Made by a program: the position numbers and the translations under genes. 64,000 nucleotides of DNA from Bittarella massiliensis (ex Durand et al. 2017). GTDB lineage: Bacteria; Bacillota; Clostridia; Oscillospirales; Ruminococcaceae. This document shows, one piece after another, positions 8,913 through 19,150 of the stretch; position 1 is the stretch's first letter; every line of letters starts with the position of its first letter. The DNA is taken from contig NZ_LN908976.1 in assembly GCF_001486165.1 (NCBI RefSeq), positions 496,071 to 560,070 of the forward strand, given 5' to 3'. Under the pieces are notes generated by a model that saw nothing but the letters and a program-made list of their open reading frames with translations, made no database searches and was not told the origin of the DNA.

Positions 8913-10286
8913 CTAGAGCTCTTTGAGGAAGCAGACGATCCTCCCCACCTCTCGAAAGCCGGCGCGGCGGTGAAAGCTCTGGCTGGCGGCGTTGCCGAAA
9001 TCGCAGTCGCTGGCGAACTGGCGGCAGCCCCGCCCCCTGGCCCAGGCCTCGCACCGCTCCAACAGCCTGCGGGAGAGGCCCCGGCCGCGGCAGTCCGGCT
9101 CCAGGTAGATGCCCTCCAGATACCCCACCGGGCCGGGGCGCGCGCCCTCGACGTAGTCGCGGCGCAACTGGCACTGGGCGTACCCCACCGGCCGCCCCGC
9201 CTGCCAGGCCAGAAAGATGGCCCCGTCGGGGCCGGAGAAGCAGGGGGCCAGGTCCTCCGCCAGCTCTTCCGCCCCGCTTCCCGGCCAGAGTTTGCCCGCC
9301 AGGGCGAGGGCGGCGGCCCGGTCGGCAGGACCTGCCTGCCGCACCTCGGCCCCTTCCTGGAGGTGGCGCTTTTCGGTGAGCCGGCGGCAGAGGTCGCAGG
9401 GGGTGTAGAGCCCCTCTTCCCCCACCTCGACCCCCTGTTCCCCGGCGTAGGCCCGGTAGCCCGCCACCCCGCCCTGGAGGAGGGCGGCGATGTCGGGGCG
9501 GGCAAAGGGGTCGTAGCCGTCGACGATCTCGTCGATCCCCTGGCAGCGCAGGTCGCCGATGGAGAAGGCGCAGAGGGCGACGGTCCCGTCGGGCAGGACC
9601 GAGAGGGTCTCGCCCCGGTCCAGGGGAGTTGTGTAGGGGGCCTGCCCGCAGCGAAAGGAGCCGTCGAGGTCGGCGGGGCGGGAGAAGTACCGCCCCAGGT
9701 GGCGGGCGGCGCTGCCCGCCGGGGCGATCTGGTTGCCGCTGCTGACCGCAAAGCCCTCGGCCACAAAGGCGGCCAGCACCCGGCGGGTCTCTTCGTCCCA
9801 CTCGTTTTGCCCCTGCGGGCCCTGGAGCCAGGCCGGGTGGATGCGGAGCCGGCAGCGGCCGTCGGCGGCCAGGCGGCGGGCAAAGTCCAGCGCCGCGGAG
9901 AGGGGGATGCGCCGCTGGTGGAAGGCGTCGGCCGAGAGGAGCACCTCGGCCCCCACCTCCCCCAGCCAGCCGGCCACCTGGGCCACCCGGGCGGGGTCGC
10001 GGGAGAAGTAGCCGTTGGTGATGACCTGCCGCCGGGAGATGCCGGCGGCCTTGGCCTCCCGCAGGAGGGCGACGGTGTCCTCCGGCCAGAGGAGGGGCTC
10101 GCCCCCAAAGCACATCGCCGAGCGCAGGGGGAAGCGCTGTGCCAGCCGGGTGAGCACCCCCTCGCAGAGGGCGTAGGGGAGGTGGCCGGGCGGGTGGCCG
10201 GACATCTCCCCCTGGGAGCAGTGGGCACAGCGGCCGGTGCAGTGGTAGGTCATGGTGAACTCGACCCGATCGAGATTTAGATACAT
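8913..10286 (-). CDS. radical SAM protein fused to AAC(6')-like GNAT acetyltransferase
   Basis: A 457-residue two-domain protein. The N-terminal ~315 residues are a radical SAM enzyme. CTGRCAHC near residue 16 is the CX3CX2C cluster motif, CFGGEPLL is the SAM-binding GGE motif, and later cysteines (FRCGQ, VALCAF, LRCQG, PCDLC) with LPDGTV look like a reduced SPASM/twitch region. Residues ~320-457 form a GNAT domain with the acetyl-CoA loop RGRGLSRRLL and VGYLEGIYLEPDCR and FASDCDFGNAASQ blocks. These resemble aminoglycoside 6'-N-acetyltransferases, although the true substrate may be another amine. The frame runs through without a stop. The ATG has AGGGGAG upstream. The gene stands alone between prs and a terminator; the substrate is unknown. 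Confidence 0.85.
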   Translation of the reverse strand: MYLNLDRVEFTMTYHCTGRCAHCSQGEMSGHPPGHLPYALCEGVLTRLAQRFPLRSAMCFGGEPLLWPEDTVALLREAKAAGISRRQVITNGYFSRDPARVAQVAGWLGEVGAEVLLSADAFHQRRIPLSAALDFARRLAADGRCRLRIHPAWLQGPQGQNEWDEETRRVLAAFVAEGFAVSSGNQIAPAGSAARHLGRYFSRPADLDGSFRCGQAPYTTPLDRGETLSVLPDGTVALCAFSIGDLRCQGIDEIVDGYDPFARPDIAALLQGGVAGYRAYAGEQGVEVGEEGLYTPCDLCRRLTEKRHLQEGAEVRQAGPADRAAALALAGKLWPGSGAEELAEDLAPCFSGPDGAIFLAWQAGRPVGYAQCQLRRDYVEGARPGPVGYLEGIYLEPDCRGRGLSRRLLERCEAWARGRGCRQFASDCDFGNAASQSFHRRAGFREVGRIVCFLKEL

Positions 10287-10334
10287 CTCTCTTCTCCCCT
10301 GTTGCGACAGTTTTTCCCATCATAGCACAGTCGG

Positions 10335-10372
10335 GGAAAAAGAAAAAGCGGGGCGGCAGAGAGCCGCCCCGC
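10335..10372 (-). terminator. terminator of the glmU-prs operon
   Basis: The stem GCGGGGCGGC (10348-10357) pairs with GCCGCCCCGC (10363-10372) around a 5-base loop. On the minus strand it is followed by CTTTTTCTTTTTC, a good U tract, just after prs. Confidence 0.9.
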
Positions 10373-10391
10373 CTGATTTTGTGGGCAGGGA

Positions 10392-11348
10392 TCAGACAAA
10401 GAGGGTGGAGACCGACTTGTCGGAGTAGATGCGGGCGATGGCCTCGGCAAAGACGGGGGCCACCGGGAGGATGCGGAACTTGTCGAGCATCTTCTCGGGG
10501 GGGATGGGGATGGTGTCGAGGAAGACCAGCTCTTTGATGGGGGACTCCTTGATGCGCTCGATGGCGGGGCCGGAGAGGACCGCGTGGGTGGCGCAGGCGT
10601 AAACCTCTTTGGCGCCCTTGCCCATGAGGGCCTTGGCGGCGTTGCAGAGGGTGCCGGCGGTGTCGATCATGTCGTCGGCGAGGATGACGGTCTTGTCCTT
10701 CACGTCGCCGATGATGTTCATCACCTCGGAGACATTGGCCTTCTGGCGGCGCTTGTCGACGATGGCGATGGGCACGTCGAGCTTTTGGGCGAAGGAGCGC
10801 ACCCGGGTGACCGACCCCAGATCGGGGGAGACCACCACCAGATTTTCCTTCTTGCCGGCGAACTTCTTCTCGTAGTAGGGCTCCAGCAGGGGGACGCCCA
10901 GCAGGTGGTCCACCGGGATGTCGAAGAAGCCGGTGAGCTGGGCGGCGTGCAGATCCATGGTCAGGACCCGGTCGGCCCCGGCGGCGGTGATCAGGTCGGC
11001 CACCAGCTTGGCGGAGATGGGGTCGCGGGCCTTGCTCTTGCGGTCCTGGCGGGCATAGCCGTAATACGGGATGACGGCGGTGATGCGGCCGGCCGAGGCG
11101 CGCTTGAAGGCGTCGATCATGATGAGCAGCTCCATCAGGTGCCGGTTGACCGGCGCGCAGGTGGACTGGACCACGAAGACGTCGGAGCCGCGGACGGTCT
11201 CGTGGATGGAGACCGAAATCTCCCCGTCGGAGAACATCCCCACGTCCGATTTGCCCAGAGGCAGGCCCAGGTATTCGGCGATCTCCTCGGCCACCTTCTT
11301 GTTGGAGTTGGCGGAAAAAATCTTAATGTCCTTGCCGTGTACGTTCAT
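10392..11348 (-). CDS. prs: ribose-phosphate pyrophosphokinase
   Basis: A full-length 318-residue PRPP synthase that makes 5-phosphoribosyl-1-pyrophosphate from ribose 5-phosphate and ATP for purine, pyrimidine, NAD, His and Trp synthesis. Visible motifs are FSDGEISV near the N-terminus, YYGYARQDRK (ATP/flexible loop), the divalent-cation motif DLHAAQLTGFFDIPVDHL, VVSPDLGSVTR and the PRPP-binding loop VILADDMIDTAGTLCNAA. It is class I in length and motifs. It lies 71 bases downstream of glmU in the same direction, the glmU-prs arrangement widespread in Firmicutes, and a terminator follows it. Confidence 0.97.
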   Translation of the reverse strand: MNVHGKDIKIFSANSNKKVAEEIAEYLGLPLGKSDVGMFSDGEISVSIHETVRGSDVFVVQSTCAPVNRHLMELLIMIDAFKRASAGRITAVIPYYGYARQDRKSKARDPISAKLVADLITAAGADRVLTMDLHAAQLTGFFDIPVDHLLGVPLLEPYYEKKFAGKKENLVVVSPDLGSVTRVRSFAQKLDVPIAIVDKRRQKANVSEVMNIIGDVKDKTVILADDMIDTAGTLCNAAKALMGKGAKEVYACATHAVLSGPAIERIKESPIKELVFLDTIPIPPEKMLDKFRILPVAPVFAEAIARIYSDKSVSTLFV

Positions 11349-11419
11349 AGCTTTTTAACTCCCCTATTTATCTGGCTGCCCCGCACCGGTGCGACGGCAG
11401 CGTTTTGCACCCTGCGGCG

Positions 11420-12832
11420 CTACCGTTCCTCTTCTTTTTTCTTTTTGGCCTTGGCGATGCGGCCGGCCAGCTTTTTGCCGGCCCAGTTCTCGATGGTCTT
11501 TTGGTACCCGCGCTCGATGGCCAGGGCGCCGTCGGGCACGTCCTCGGTGATGGTGGAGCCGGCGGCGGTGTAGGCCCCCTCCCCCACGGTGACCGGGGCC
11601 ACCAGGTTGGTGTTGCAGCCGATGAAGGCGTTGTCGCCGATGACGGTGCGGTACTTCTGGCTGCCGTCGTAGTTGACGGTGACGCAGCCGCAGCCGAAGT
11701 TGACCCCCGAGCCCACGTCGCTGTCCCCCACGTAGGTGAGGTGGGCGACGCTGGTGCCCTCCCCCACGGTGGAGTTTTTGATCTCGACGAAGTTGCCCAC
11801 CTTGGCGCCGTCTTGCACCCGGGAGCCGGGCCGCACCTGGACGAAGGGCCCCATCCGCACCCCGGAGCCGATCTCCGAATCGGTCACCTGGGAGGCGTTG
11901 AGCACGGTGCCGTCGCCCACCACCGCGTCGGTGAGCAGGGAGTTGGGGCCGATGGTGCAGCCGCAGCCCACCACGGTGTGCCCCTTGATGATGGTGCCCG
12001 GGAGGATGGTGGTGTCCGCCCCGATCTCGCAGTCGGGGGAGAGGACGATGCCGTCGAGGGTGACGAACTCGACCCCTTGGCGCATCTGCTTTTCAATGAC
12101 CCGGCGGCGGGCGATCTCCCCCAGCTTGTAGAGGGAGAGGCGGTCGTTGGCCCCCAGCACCACGTCCTCGCTCTGGGCGGTGTAGGTGCCGGCGCCCCTG
12201 CCGGCGCGCAGCAGGAGGGAGACGGTGTCGGTCAGGTAGTACTCGCCCTGGGAGTTGTCGTTTTGCAGCTGGTGGAGCACCTCCAGCAGGGCGGCGGTCT
12301 CAAACCAGTAGGCGCCGGAGTTGACCTCGCGGATGGCCCGCTCGGCCTCGGTGGCGTCTTTCTGCTCGACGATCTTGGCGATCTGCCCGCCGTTTTTGAC
12401 GATGCGGCCGTAGCCGGTGGGGTCGTCGAGTTCGGCGGTGATGACGGTGACGGCGTTGCCCGAGCGGAGGTGGCTCTCCAGCGAGCGGCGGATGGTGTCC
12501 TCGTCGACAAAGGGGGCGTCGCCGCATAAAATAAGGGTATGCCCGTCCCGGTGGGAGTTGAGAAATGCCTCCCCCTGCAGCACGGCGTGGCCCGTTCCCA
12601 GCCGTTTGGTCTGCATGGCGACGGCAAACCGGTCCCCCAGGACCTGGCATACCTCTTCACTGCCGTGGCCCACCACGACACAGATGTCCTCGATGCCCGC
12701 GCGCTCCAGCGCGTCGGTCACCCAGGAGATCATCGGCTTGAAGAGGACCTCGCAGAGCACCTTAGGTTTGCGCGAGCGCATGCGGGTCCCCTCGCCCGCC
12801 GCCAGGACGACGGCGTTGATGGCTGCTTCCAT
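11420..12832 (-). CDS. glmU: bifunctional GlmU (UDP-GlcNAc pyrophosphorylase / GlcN-1-P acetyltransferase)
   Basis: 470 residues. The N-terminal uridylyltransferase begins with VVLAAGEGTRMRS..K, the nucleotide-binding loop, and contains QTKRLGTGHAVLQ and LCGDAPFV. From about residue 255 the left-handed beta-helix of hexapeptide repeats begins (for example GVEFVTLDGIVLSPDCEIG), with the acetyltransferase motifs FVEIKNSTVGEG and NYDGSQKYRTVIGDN. It makes UDP-N-acetylglucosamine for peptidoglycan and other envelope polymers in the cytoplasm. The ATG is preceded by AGGAGGCAAGTAC. It is followed by prs. Confidence 0.97.
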   Translation of the reverse strand: MEAAINAVVLAAGEGTRMRSRKPKVLCEVLFKPMISWVTDALERAGIEDICVVVGHGSEEVCQVLGDRFAVAMQTKRLGTGHAVLQGEAFLNSHRDGHTLILCGDAPFVDEDTIRRSLESHLRSGNAVTVITAELDDPTGYGRIVKNGGQIAKIVEQKDATEAERAIREVNSGAYWFETAALLEVLHQLQNDNSQGEYYLTDTVSLLLRAGRGAGTYTAQSEDVVLGANDRLSLYKLGEIARRRVIEKQMRQGVEFVTLDGIVLSPDCEIGADTTILPGTIIKGHTVVGCGCTIGPNSLLTDAVVGDGTVLNASQVTDSEIGSGVRMGPFVQVRPGSRVQDGAKVGNFVEIKNSTVGEGTSVAHLTYVGDSDVGSGVNFGCGCVTVNYDGSQKYRTVIGDNAFIGCNTNLVAPVTVGEGAYTAAGSTITEDVPDGALAIERGYQKTIENWAGKKLAGRIAKAKKKKEEER

Positions 12833-13003
12833 GTACTTGCCTCCTGTTTCCAGTTGTGTTCGGCATGGGGGAAGGCGCGCGGCCCCGCCCCGGCATATAA
12901 GCTACCTCGTTTTTGCACAGTGCCCTCCAGGCGCAAGAAAGCCCCTTTTCCCATGGGGGAAGCGGGGTCTTTTTGACGAATCGGCGCACTGTTCTTTATA
13001 TAA

Positions 13004-13031
13004 TTATTACAACTTCCCGTCCCTTTTGCAA
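13004..13031 (-). promoter_or_regulatory. possible glmU-prs promoter
   Basis: The minus strand carries TTGCAA (13026-13031), a 16-base spacer and TAATAA (13004-13009), followed by a further AT-rich TATATAA. It would give a leader of roughly 160 bases before glmU, containing GC-rich inverted stretches (around 12870-12975). I recognise no known riboswitch in it. Confidence 0.4.
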
Positions 13032-13099
13032 GCCCTTTTTCCGGCTCTGGGGAAAATCTATTGAAAATCACCAATAAAACGCAAAAAAAGCAAATTGGG

Positions 13100-13130
13100 T
13101 ATAGCAAATACAGTCTCGATTTGCTATAAT
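13100..13130 (+). promoter_or_regulatory. ppdK promoter overlapped by a 10-bp palindrome
   Basis: The extended -10 TGCTATAAT ends at 13130. A perfect inverted repeat, TATAGCAAAT (13100-13109), 9-base spacer, ATTTGCTATA (13119-13128), covers the -35 to -10 region and shares bases with the -10. No good -35 hexamer is present (TAGCAA). This is the geometry of a repressor operator; the regulator is not identified. Confidence 0.7.
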
Positions 13131-13171
13131 GGGCGCATAGACGGTGCGTCTGAACAGATTGGGGATGAGAG

Positions 13172-13214
13172 GACTATGTGGGCTCTTTCCGGCGAGGGGG
13201 GAGCGCGCATAGTC
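13172..13214 (+). promoter_or_regulatory. two-step hairpin in the ppdK leader
   Basis: GACTATG (13172-13178) pairs with CATAGTC (13208-13214). After a 3x3 internal loop, GCTCTTTCC (13182-13190) pairs with GGGGGGAGC (13196-13204) through Watson-Crick and G-U pairs. It lies in the ~120-base leader, ends about 45 bases before the start, and has no T tract, so it is not a terminator. I do not recognise a known riboswitch class. Confidence 0.5.
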
Positions 13215-13260
13215 TTTGTGGTGTCCAAATCTGTTTACAAAAAACAGGAGGTAGATACCC

Positions 13261-15885
<2,625 letters not shown>

Positions 15886-15903
15886 GCCATTTGAGAGCTG
15901 ATG

Positions 15904-15948
15904 AGAGCCCCGTCGAGGCGCGAAAGCGCCCGGCGGGGCTCTCTTTTT
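15904..15948 (+). terminator. terminator of ppdK
   Basis: The stem GAGCCCCG (15905-15912) with CGGGGCTC (15934-15941) encloses an inner GGCGC-GAAA-GCGCC hairpin, and CTTTTT follows. Confidence 0.9.
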
Positions 15949-15949
15949 G

Positions 15950-16680
15950 GATTTTTCTGGGAAGGGGGAGTTGTTTGGTGGGAGGGGGGCAGCGGGGAGA
16001 AAGGGCTTTCGGCGAGAGAGAGACTCGGGGGGAAGGTGGTCCGGTGGAGAGGGAGGGCTTCGGAGAAAGAGAAGGGTCGTTGAGAGAGAGCTCGGTGAGG
16101 AGGGGGTTCGGTAGGAAGGGATGCCTCCGGCGAACGAGGGCCTTTGGCAAGAGGGGGCGGTCCGGCAAAAGGGGACCTCGGCAGAGAGGGGCTCCGCTCC
16201 GATAAGGGGGAAAGCCCGGTGAAGGAAGGCTCGGTGAAGAGGGCGCTCTGGTAAAGAGAGGGCCCAGTAGAGGAGGGGGACTGGTAAAGTTCGACAGAGA
16301 GGGGGCCTTGGTGGAGAGGAGCCCTGGCGAGGAAAGGGTCTTGGCGAAAGGCAATTCGGTGGAGAGGGACTTTGACAAGGCGGGAGCTCCGGTGAGGGAG
16401 AAGGCCCCGGCGAGGAGGGGGCCCGGTGAAAAGAACGCCTCAGTGAAGAAGGGGTTCGGCGGAGAGAGGCTCTCAGTGAGGAAGGGGCCTTCATCAAGAG
16501 TAGGCGGCCTGGCTAAGAGGGGCCTCGACCGAGAGTGGCTCTGATGAGAGAGGGGCCCTGGCGAGGAAGGGGGCCAGTGGGAAGAAGGTCTTGGCGAGGA
16601 GGGGGCCCGGTGAAGAGGAGAGCCCCGTCAGGGAGAGGGTCCTGGTGAGGAAGGGCCCCGGCAGAGAGGGGCCGTTCATC
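15950..16680. repeat. degenerate 17-bp purine-rich minisatellite (~40 copies)
   Basis: About 730 bp of diverged tandem units, mostly 16-18 bases, with plus-strand consensus close to YGGYGARGAGGGGGCYY. Clear units include TGGCGAGGAGGGGGCCC and GGTGAAGAGGAGAGCCC near 16590-16620. The plus strand is strongly purine-biased. The period is not a multiple of three, and translated frames are repetitive and lack starts with ribosome binding sites, so I see no gene. It fills the space between the ppdK terminator and the S41 peptidase promoter. Confidence 0.8.
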
Positions 16681-16706
16681 TGTCTGTCACAAAAAAGCGG
16701 TATACT
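16678..16706 (+). promoter_or_regulatory. possible promoter of the S41 peptidase gene
   Basis: TATACT at 16701-16706 is a good -10, preceded by an A-rich spacer. The -35 position carries only a weak ATCTGT. It lies about 60 bases before the start at 16768, just after the minisatellite ends. Confidence 0.45.
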
Positions 16707-16767
16707 GTTATTTTATTGCGGGCCGGTGGGAAGCCGGCCCAGTTCCCCACCAGAAAGGATGCTTGCC

Positions 16768-18219
16768 ATGTTTTCACTCTCTCCCCGCGGCCGACAGCCC
16801 CGACGGCTCGGCCGCAGTCCCGGACGCTGGAAAAAGGTCACTGCCCTCTCCCTCGCCCTTCTCCTCGCCTTTGGCGGAGGGGTGGCGCTGGAAGGGGCGC
16901 TGGGCCTCTTCTCCCCCTTTGGCGCGCAGGGATACTGCAAACTCACCGCCAGCTACCGGGCCCTGCGGGACCGGTGGTACTTTGGCAGCGAGGTGGAGGA
17001 TCTGTCCGGCCGGCTGACCGACCAGGCCCTGGCGGGGATGGCGCAGAGCGAGTTGGACAGCCACACCGGCTACCTTCCCCCCGCCCTGCGCACCCGGAGC
17101 GAGAAGAGCCTGGCCGGGGCGTCGGTCGGGATCGGCGTGGTCTACCAGCAGGCGGACGGCGGCTTTTTGGTGGTGCAGGTGGTGGACGGCTCACCGGCCG
17201 CCGAGGCGGGCATCCTGCCGGGAGACCTGTTGGTGGCAGTGAACGGTGTCCCCTTCTCCCAGCTGGAGGATCCGGCGGCGGAGATCGCCGGGGAGGAGGG
17301 CACCGCCGTGCGGGTGACCGCGGCGCGAAACGGGGTGGAGACCGAGTACGCCCTGGAGCGGCGAACAGTGGACAACTCGGCCAGCGGACGAGTTGTCGAC
17401 GGGGTGGGGGTGCTGACCATCCGCTCCTTCACCAGCACCCTGGGCGCGCGCACCGGCGAGGTGTTGACCCAGTTGCAGGAGGCTGGCTGCACCGAGCTGG
17501 TCATCGACCTGCGGGGCAACGGCGGCGGCTATGTGGACGCCGCAGTGGAGGTGGCCAGCTACTTTCTGCCCGAGGGGGCGGTGGTCTACAAGGAAGAGAA
17601 CAAGGCCGGCAAGGTGCGCGAAATCACCGCCGACCGCGAGACCGAGCGCCGCTCCTTTGAGCGGATCGCCGTGCTGGTGGACGGGGACACGGCCAGCGCC
17701 TCTGAGATCCTCACCGCCGCCCTGAAGGAGCAGCTGGGGGCGATGGTGGTGGGGACTGCCACCTACGGCAAGGGGACGGTGCAGTCCACCCTCCTCTTCG
17801 GCGATGGGAGCGGGCTCAAGTACACCCGCTACCGCTGGCTGACCCCCGGCGGCGGGTGGGTCAACGGCCAGGGGATCGCCCCCGACCTGGAGGTTTCACA
17901 GCCCGGCGCGCTGGAGACCCCCGCCCCGCAGATGGCGGAGGGGGAGACCACCTCCCCCGACCAGGTGGGAGAGGCGGCCGGCCCGGTGCAGACCTACCTG
18001 GCCTTTTTGGGCTACCCGGTCGCCCGCCAGGACAGCTACTACGCTCCGGGTTCCGCCGCCGCCGTGCGGGCCTTTCGGGCCGACACGGGGCTGCCCGAGG
18101 GGGAGGCAATCGACAGAGACCTCTGCCGCGCCCTCACCCAGGCGGTGACGCTGAAGTGGTACACCCAGCAGAGCGAGCTGGACGTCCAGCTCGAGCGGGC
18201 GGTGGAGGCGATGAAATAG
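16768..18219 (+). CDS. S41 (CtpA-type) carboxy-terminal processing protease
   Basis: A 483-residue exported serine protease. A basic N-terminus is followed by one hydrophobic segment (VTALSLALLLAFGGGVAL), so it is anchored in or secreted through the membrane. A PDZ domain (~residues 115-195, with GSPAAEAGILPGDLLVAVNG) is followed by the S41 catalytic core: RGNGGGYVD, the serine in DTASASE and the lysine in TYGKGTVQ form the Ser-Lys dyad. The C-terminal ~80 residues look like a peptidoglycan-binding domain (VQTYLAFLGYPV...AVRAFRADTGLPEGEAID). ATG 16768 is used because AAAGGA sits eight bases upstream; ATG 16759 overlaps that site. The target protein is unknown. Confidence 0.93.
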   Translation: MFSLSPRGRQPRRLGRSPGRWKKVTALSLALLLAFGGGVALEGALGLFSPFGAQGYCKLTASYRALRDRWYFGSEVEDLSGRLTDQALAGMAQSELDSHTGYLPPALRTRSEKSLAGASVGIGVVYQQADGGFLVVQVVDGSPAAEAGILPGDLLVAVNGVPFSQLEDPAAEIAGEEGTAVRVTAARNGVETEYALERRTVDNSASGRVVDGVGVLTIRSFTSTLGARTGEVLTQLQEAGCTELVIDLRGNGGGYVDAAVEVASYFLPEGAVVYKEENKAGKVREITADRETERRSFERIAVLVDGDTASASEILTAALKEQLGAMVVGTATYGKGTVQSTLLFGDGSGLKYTRYRWLTPGGGWVNGQGIAPDLEVSQPGALETPAPQMAEGETTSPDQVGEAAGPVQTYLAFLGYPVARQDSYYAPGSAAAVRAFRADTGLPEGEAIDRDLCRALTQAVTLKWYTQQSELDVQLERAVEAMK

Positions 18220-18236
18220 TAAATATTTCACAATGA

Positions 18237-18329
18237 TGTACAGAAAGCTTTGAGCCATATTTTCTAGTCGCTCTCCTGGCCCTGCTGGGCGGGGCGGCAG
18301 TTCTGACGCTGCGCAAGAAAGCGCAGTAA
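18237..18329 (+). pseudogene. possible remnant: C-terminal membrane anchor of a lost surface protein
   Basis: After a stop at 18234 an open stretch of 30 codons ends at TAA 18327-18329. It reads as a hydrophobic helix (LVALLALLGGAAVLTL) followed by RKKAQ, the look of the last residues of a wall- or membrane-anchored protein. There is no start codon, ribosome binding site or LPXTG-like motif, so it is at best a gene tail left by a deletion. Confidence 0.3.
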
Positions 18330-18350
18330 TTCCCGTCAAATAGCCATTCA

Positions 18351-18389
18351 AAAAGAGCGCCCCTTGCAGCTTTGCAAGGGGCGCTCTTT
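18351..18389. terminator. bidirectional terminator
   Basis: A 17-bp perfect stem (18352-18368 with 18373-18389) with loop GCTT is flanked by A and T runs. It separates the S41 peptidase gene from the convergent minus-strand zinc-ribbon/TPM cluster. Confidence 0.92.
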
Positions 18390-18442
18390 CATGGGGCGAC
18401 AGATTGTGGCGGGGGGCTCTATCCAAAAGCCGCAGGGAAAAA

Positions 18443-19150
18443 TCAGCCCGCCCCCTTATGGCTGTGCCCTGTGGAGCGGTAGAGCAGCTCCCCTCCCTTC
18501 AGGGGAGAGGTGGCATAAGAGACGCTCTGCCGGAGCTCGGCATTTTGTTCCTTTTGCCGGCGGCGGGCCAACAGGCAGACGGTGGCGGCAAAGACCGCCG
18601 CCCCGAAGAGGGCGCTGTAAAGGACGTGACGGCGGTGACGCCACGAAATGGGGTGGTAGCGGCCCTTATCACTTGCCAACTGCAGTTGGGCCGTCAAATC
18701 GTCGATCATCGCAAACGCCAGCTCGTCATAGGTAAAGGCGGTCCCATCGCCGGGGGAAAAGGAGTCAAACTGCCCCCAGACACCCAGTTCACAGGTGCCC
18801 TTCCTGGCATTGATGAACATCACCGCGGCATCGATACGCTTGTAGGAACTGTATCCGTAGCGCTGCCTCAACACCTCCTCCAAGCGGTGATCCAAATCAG
18901 GAGGGGCGTAGGTGCTGTTGTCATATTGACTGATGATTATCAGGTCGAACTCGAACTCGTCAAACAGGGCGGCACAGCGCTTCTCCAGCGCCGAGGGGTC
19001 CTCTAAGCACTGGGCCGAATCGAATACGTGGGCTCCCCCTTTGGTGTCCTCCCAGGGGTCGGCGCCAAGCGCCAAAGCACTGGTGCCTACAAGGGAGCAA
19101 AGACAGCAGGCCAGCAGGGCGGCCATCCACTTCCAGCGATTTTTTACCAT
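18443..19150 (-). CDS. TPM-domain membrane protein (YdjH/YgcG-like), second copy
   Basis: 235 residues: a signal peptide (WKWMAALLACCLCSLVGTSALA), an extracytoplasmic TPM-like domain (~35-165, with VFDSAQCLEDPSALEKRC, FDLIIISQYD and DAAVMFINARKG strands) and one membrane helix (~180-200) before a short basic tail. TPM domains occur in YgcG-type proteins and in YdjH, which works with SPFH proteins and PspA in Bacillus envelope stress; the biochemical role is unsettled. It overlaps the upstream zinc-ribbon gene by 7 bases and is the last gene of the cluster. It has diverged strongly from the other TPM gene (21140-21967) and lacks its Gly/Ser-rich tail. Confidence 0.7.
   Translation of the reverse strand: MVKNRWKWMAALLACCLCSLVGTSALALGADPWEDTKGGAHVFDSAQCLEDPSALEKRCAALFDEFEFDLIIISQYDNSTYAPPDLDHRLEEVLRQRYGYSSYKRIDAAVMFINARKGTCELGVWGQFDSFSPGDGTAFTYDELAFAMIDDLTAQLQLASDKGRYHPISWRHRRHVLYSALFGAAVFAATVCLLARRRQKEQNAELRQSVSYATSPLKGGELLYRSTGHSHKGAG

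Noticed and set aside
12730-13107. A minus-strand frame upstream of glmU covering its leader
   Set aside because: It overlaps glmU in another frame and the promoter, and has no family features.
16591-16767. A 59-codon N-terminal extension of the S41 peptidase
   Set aside because: It would be translated from minisatellite and promoter sequence; the ribosome binding site at 16754-16759 supports ATG 16768.
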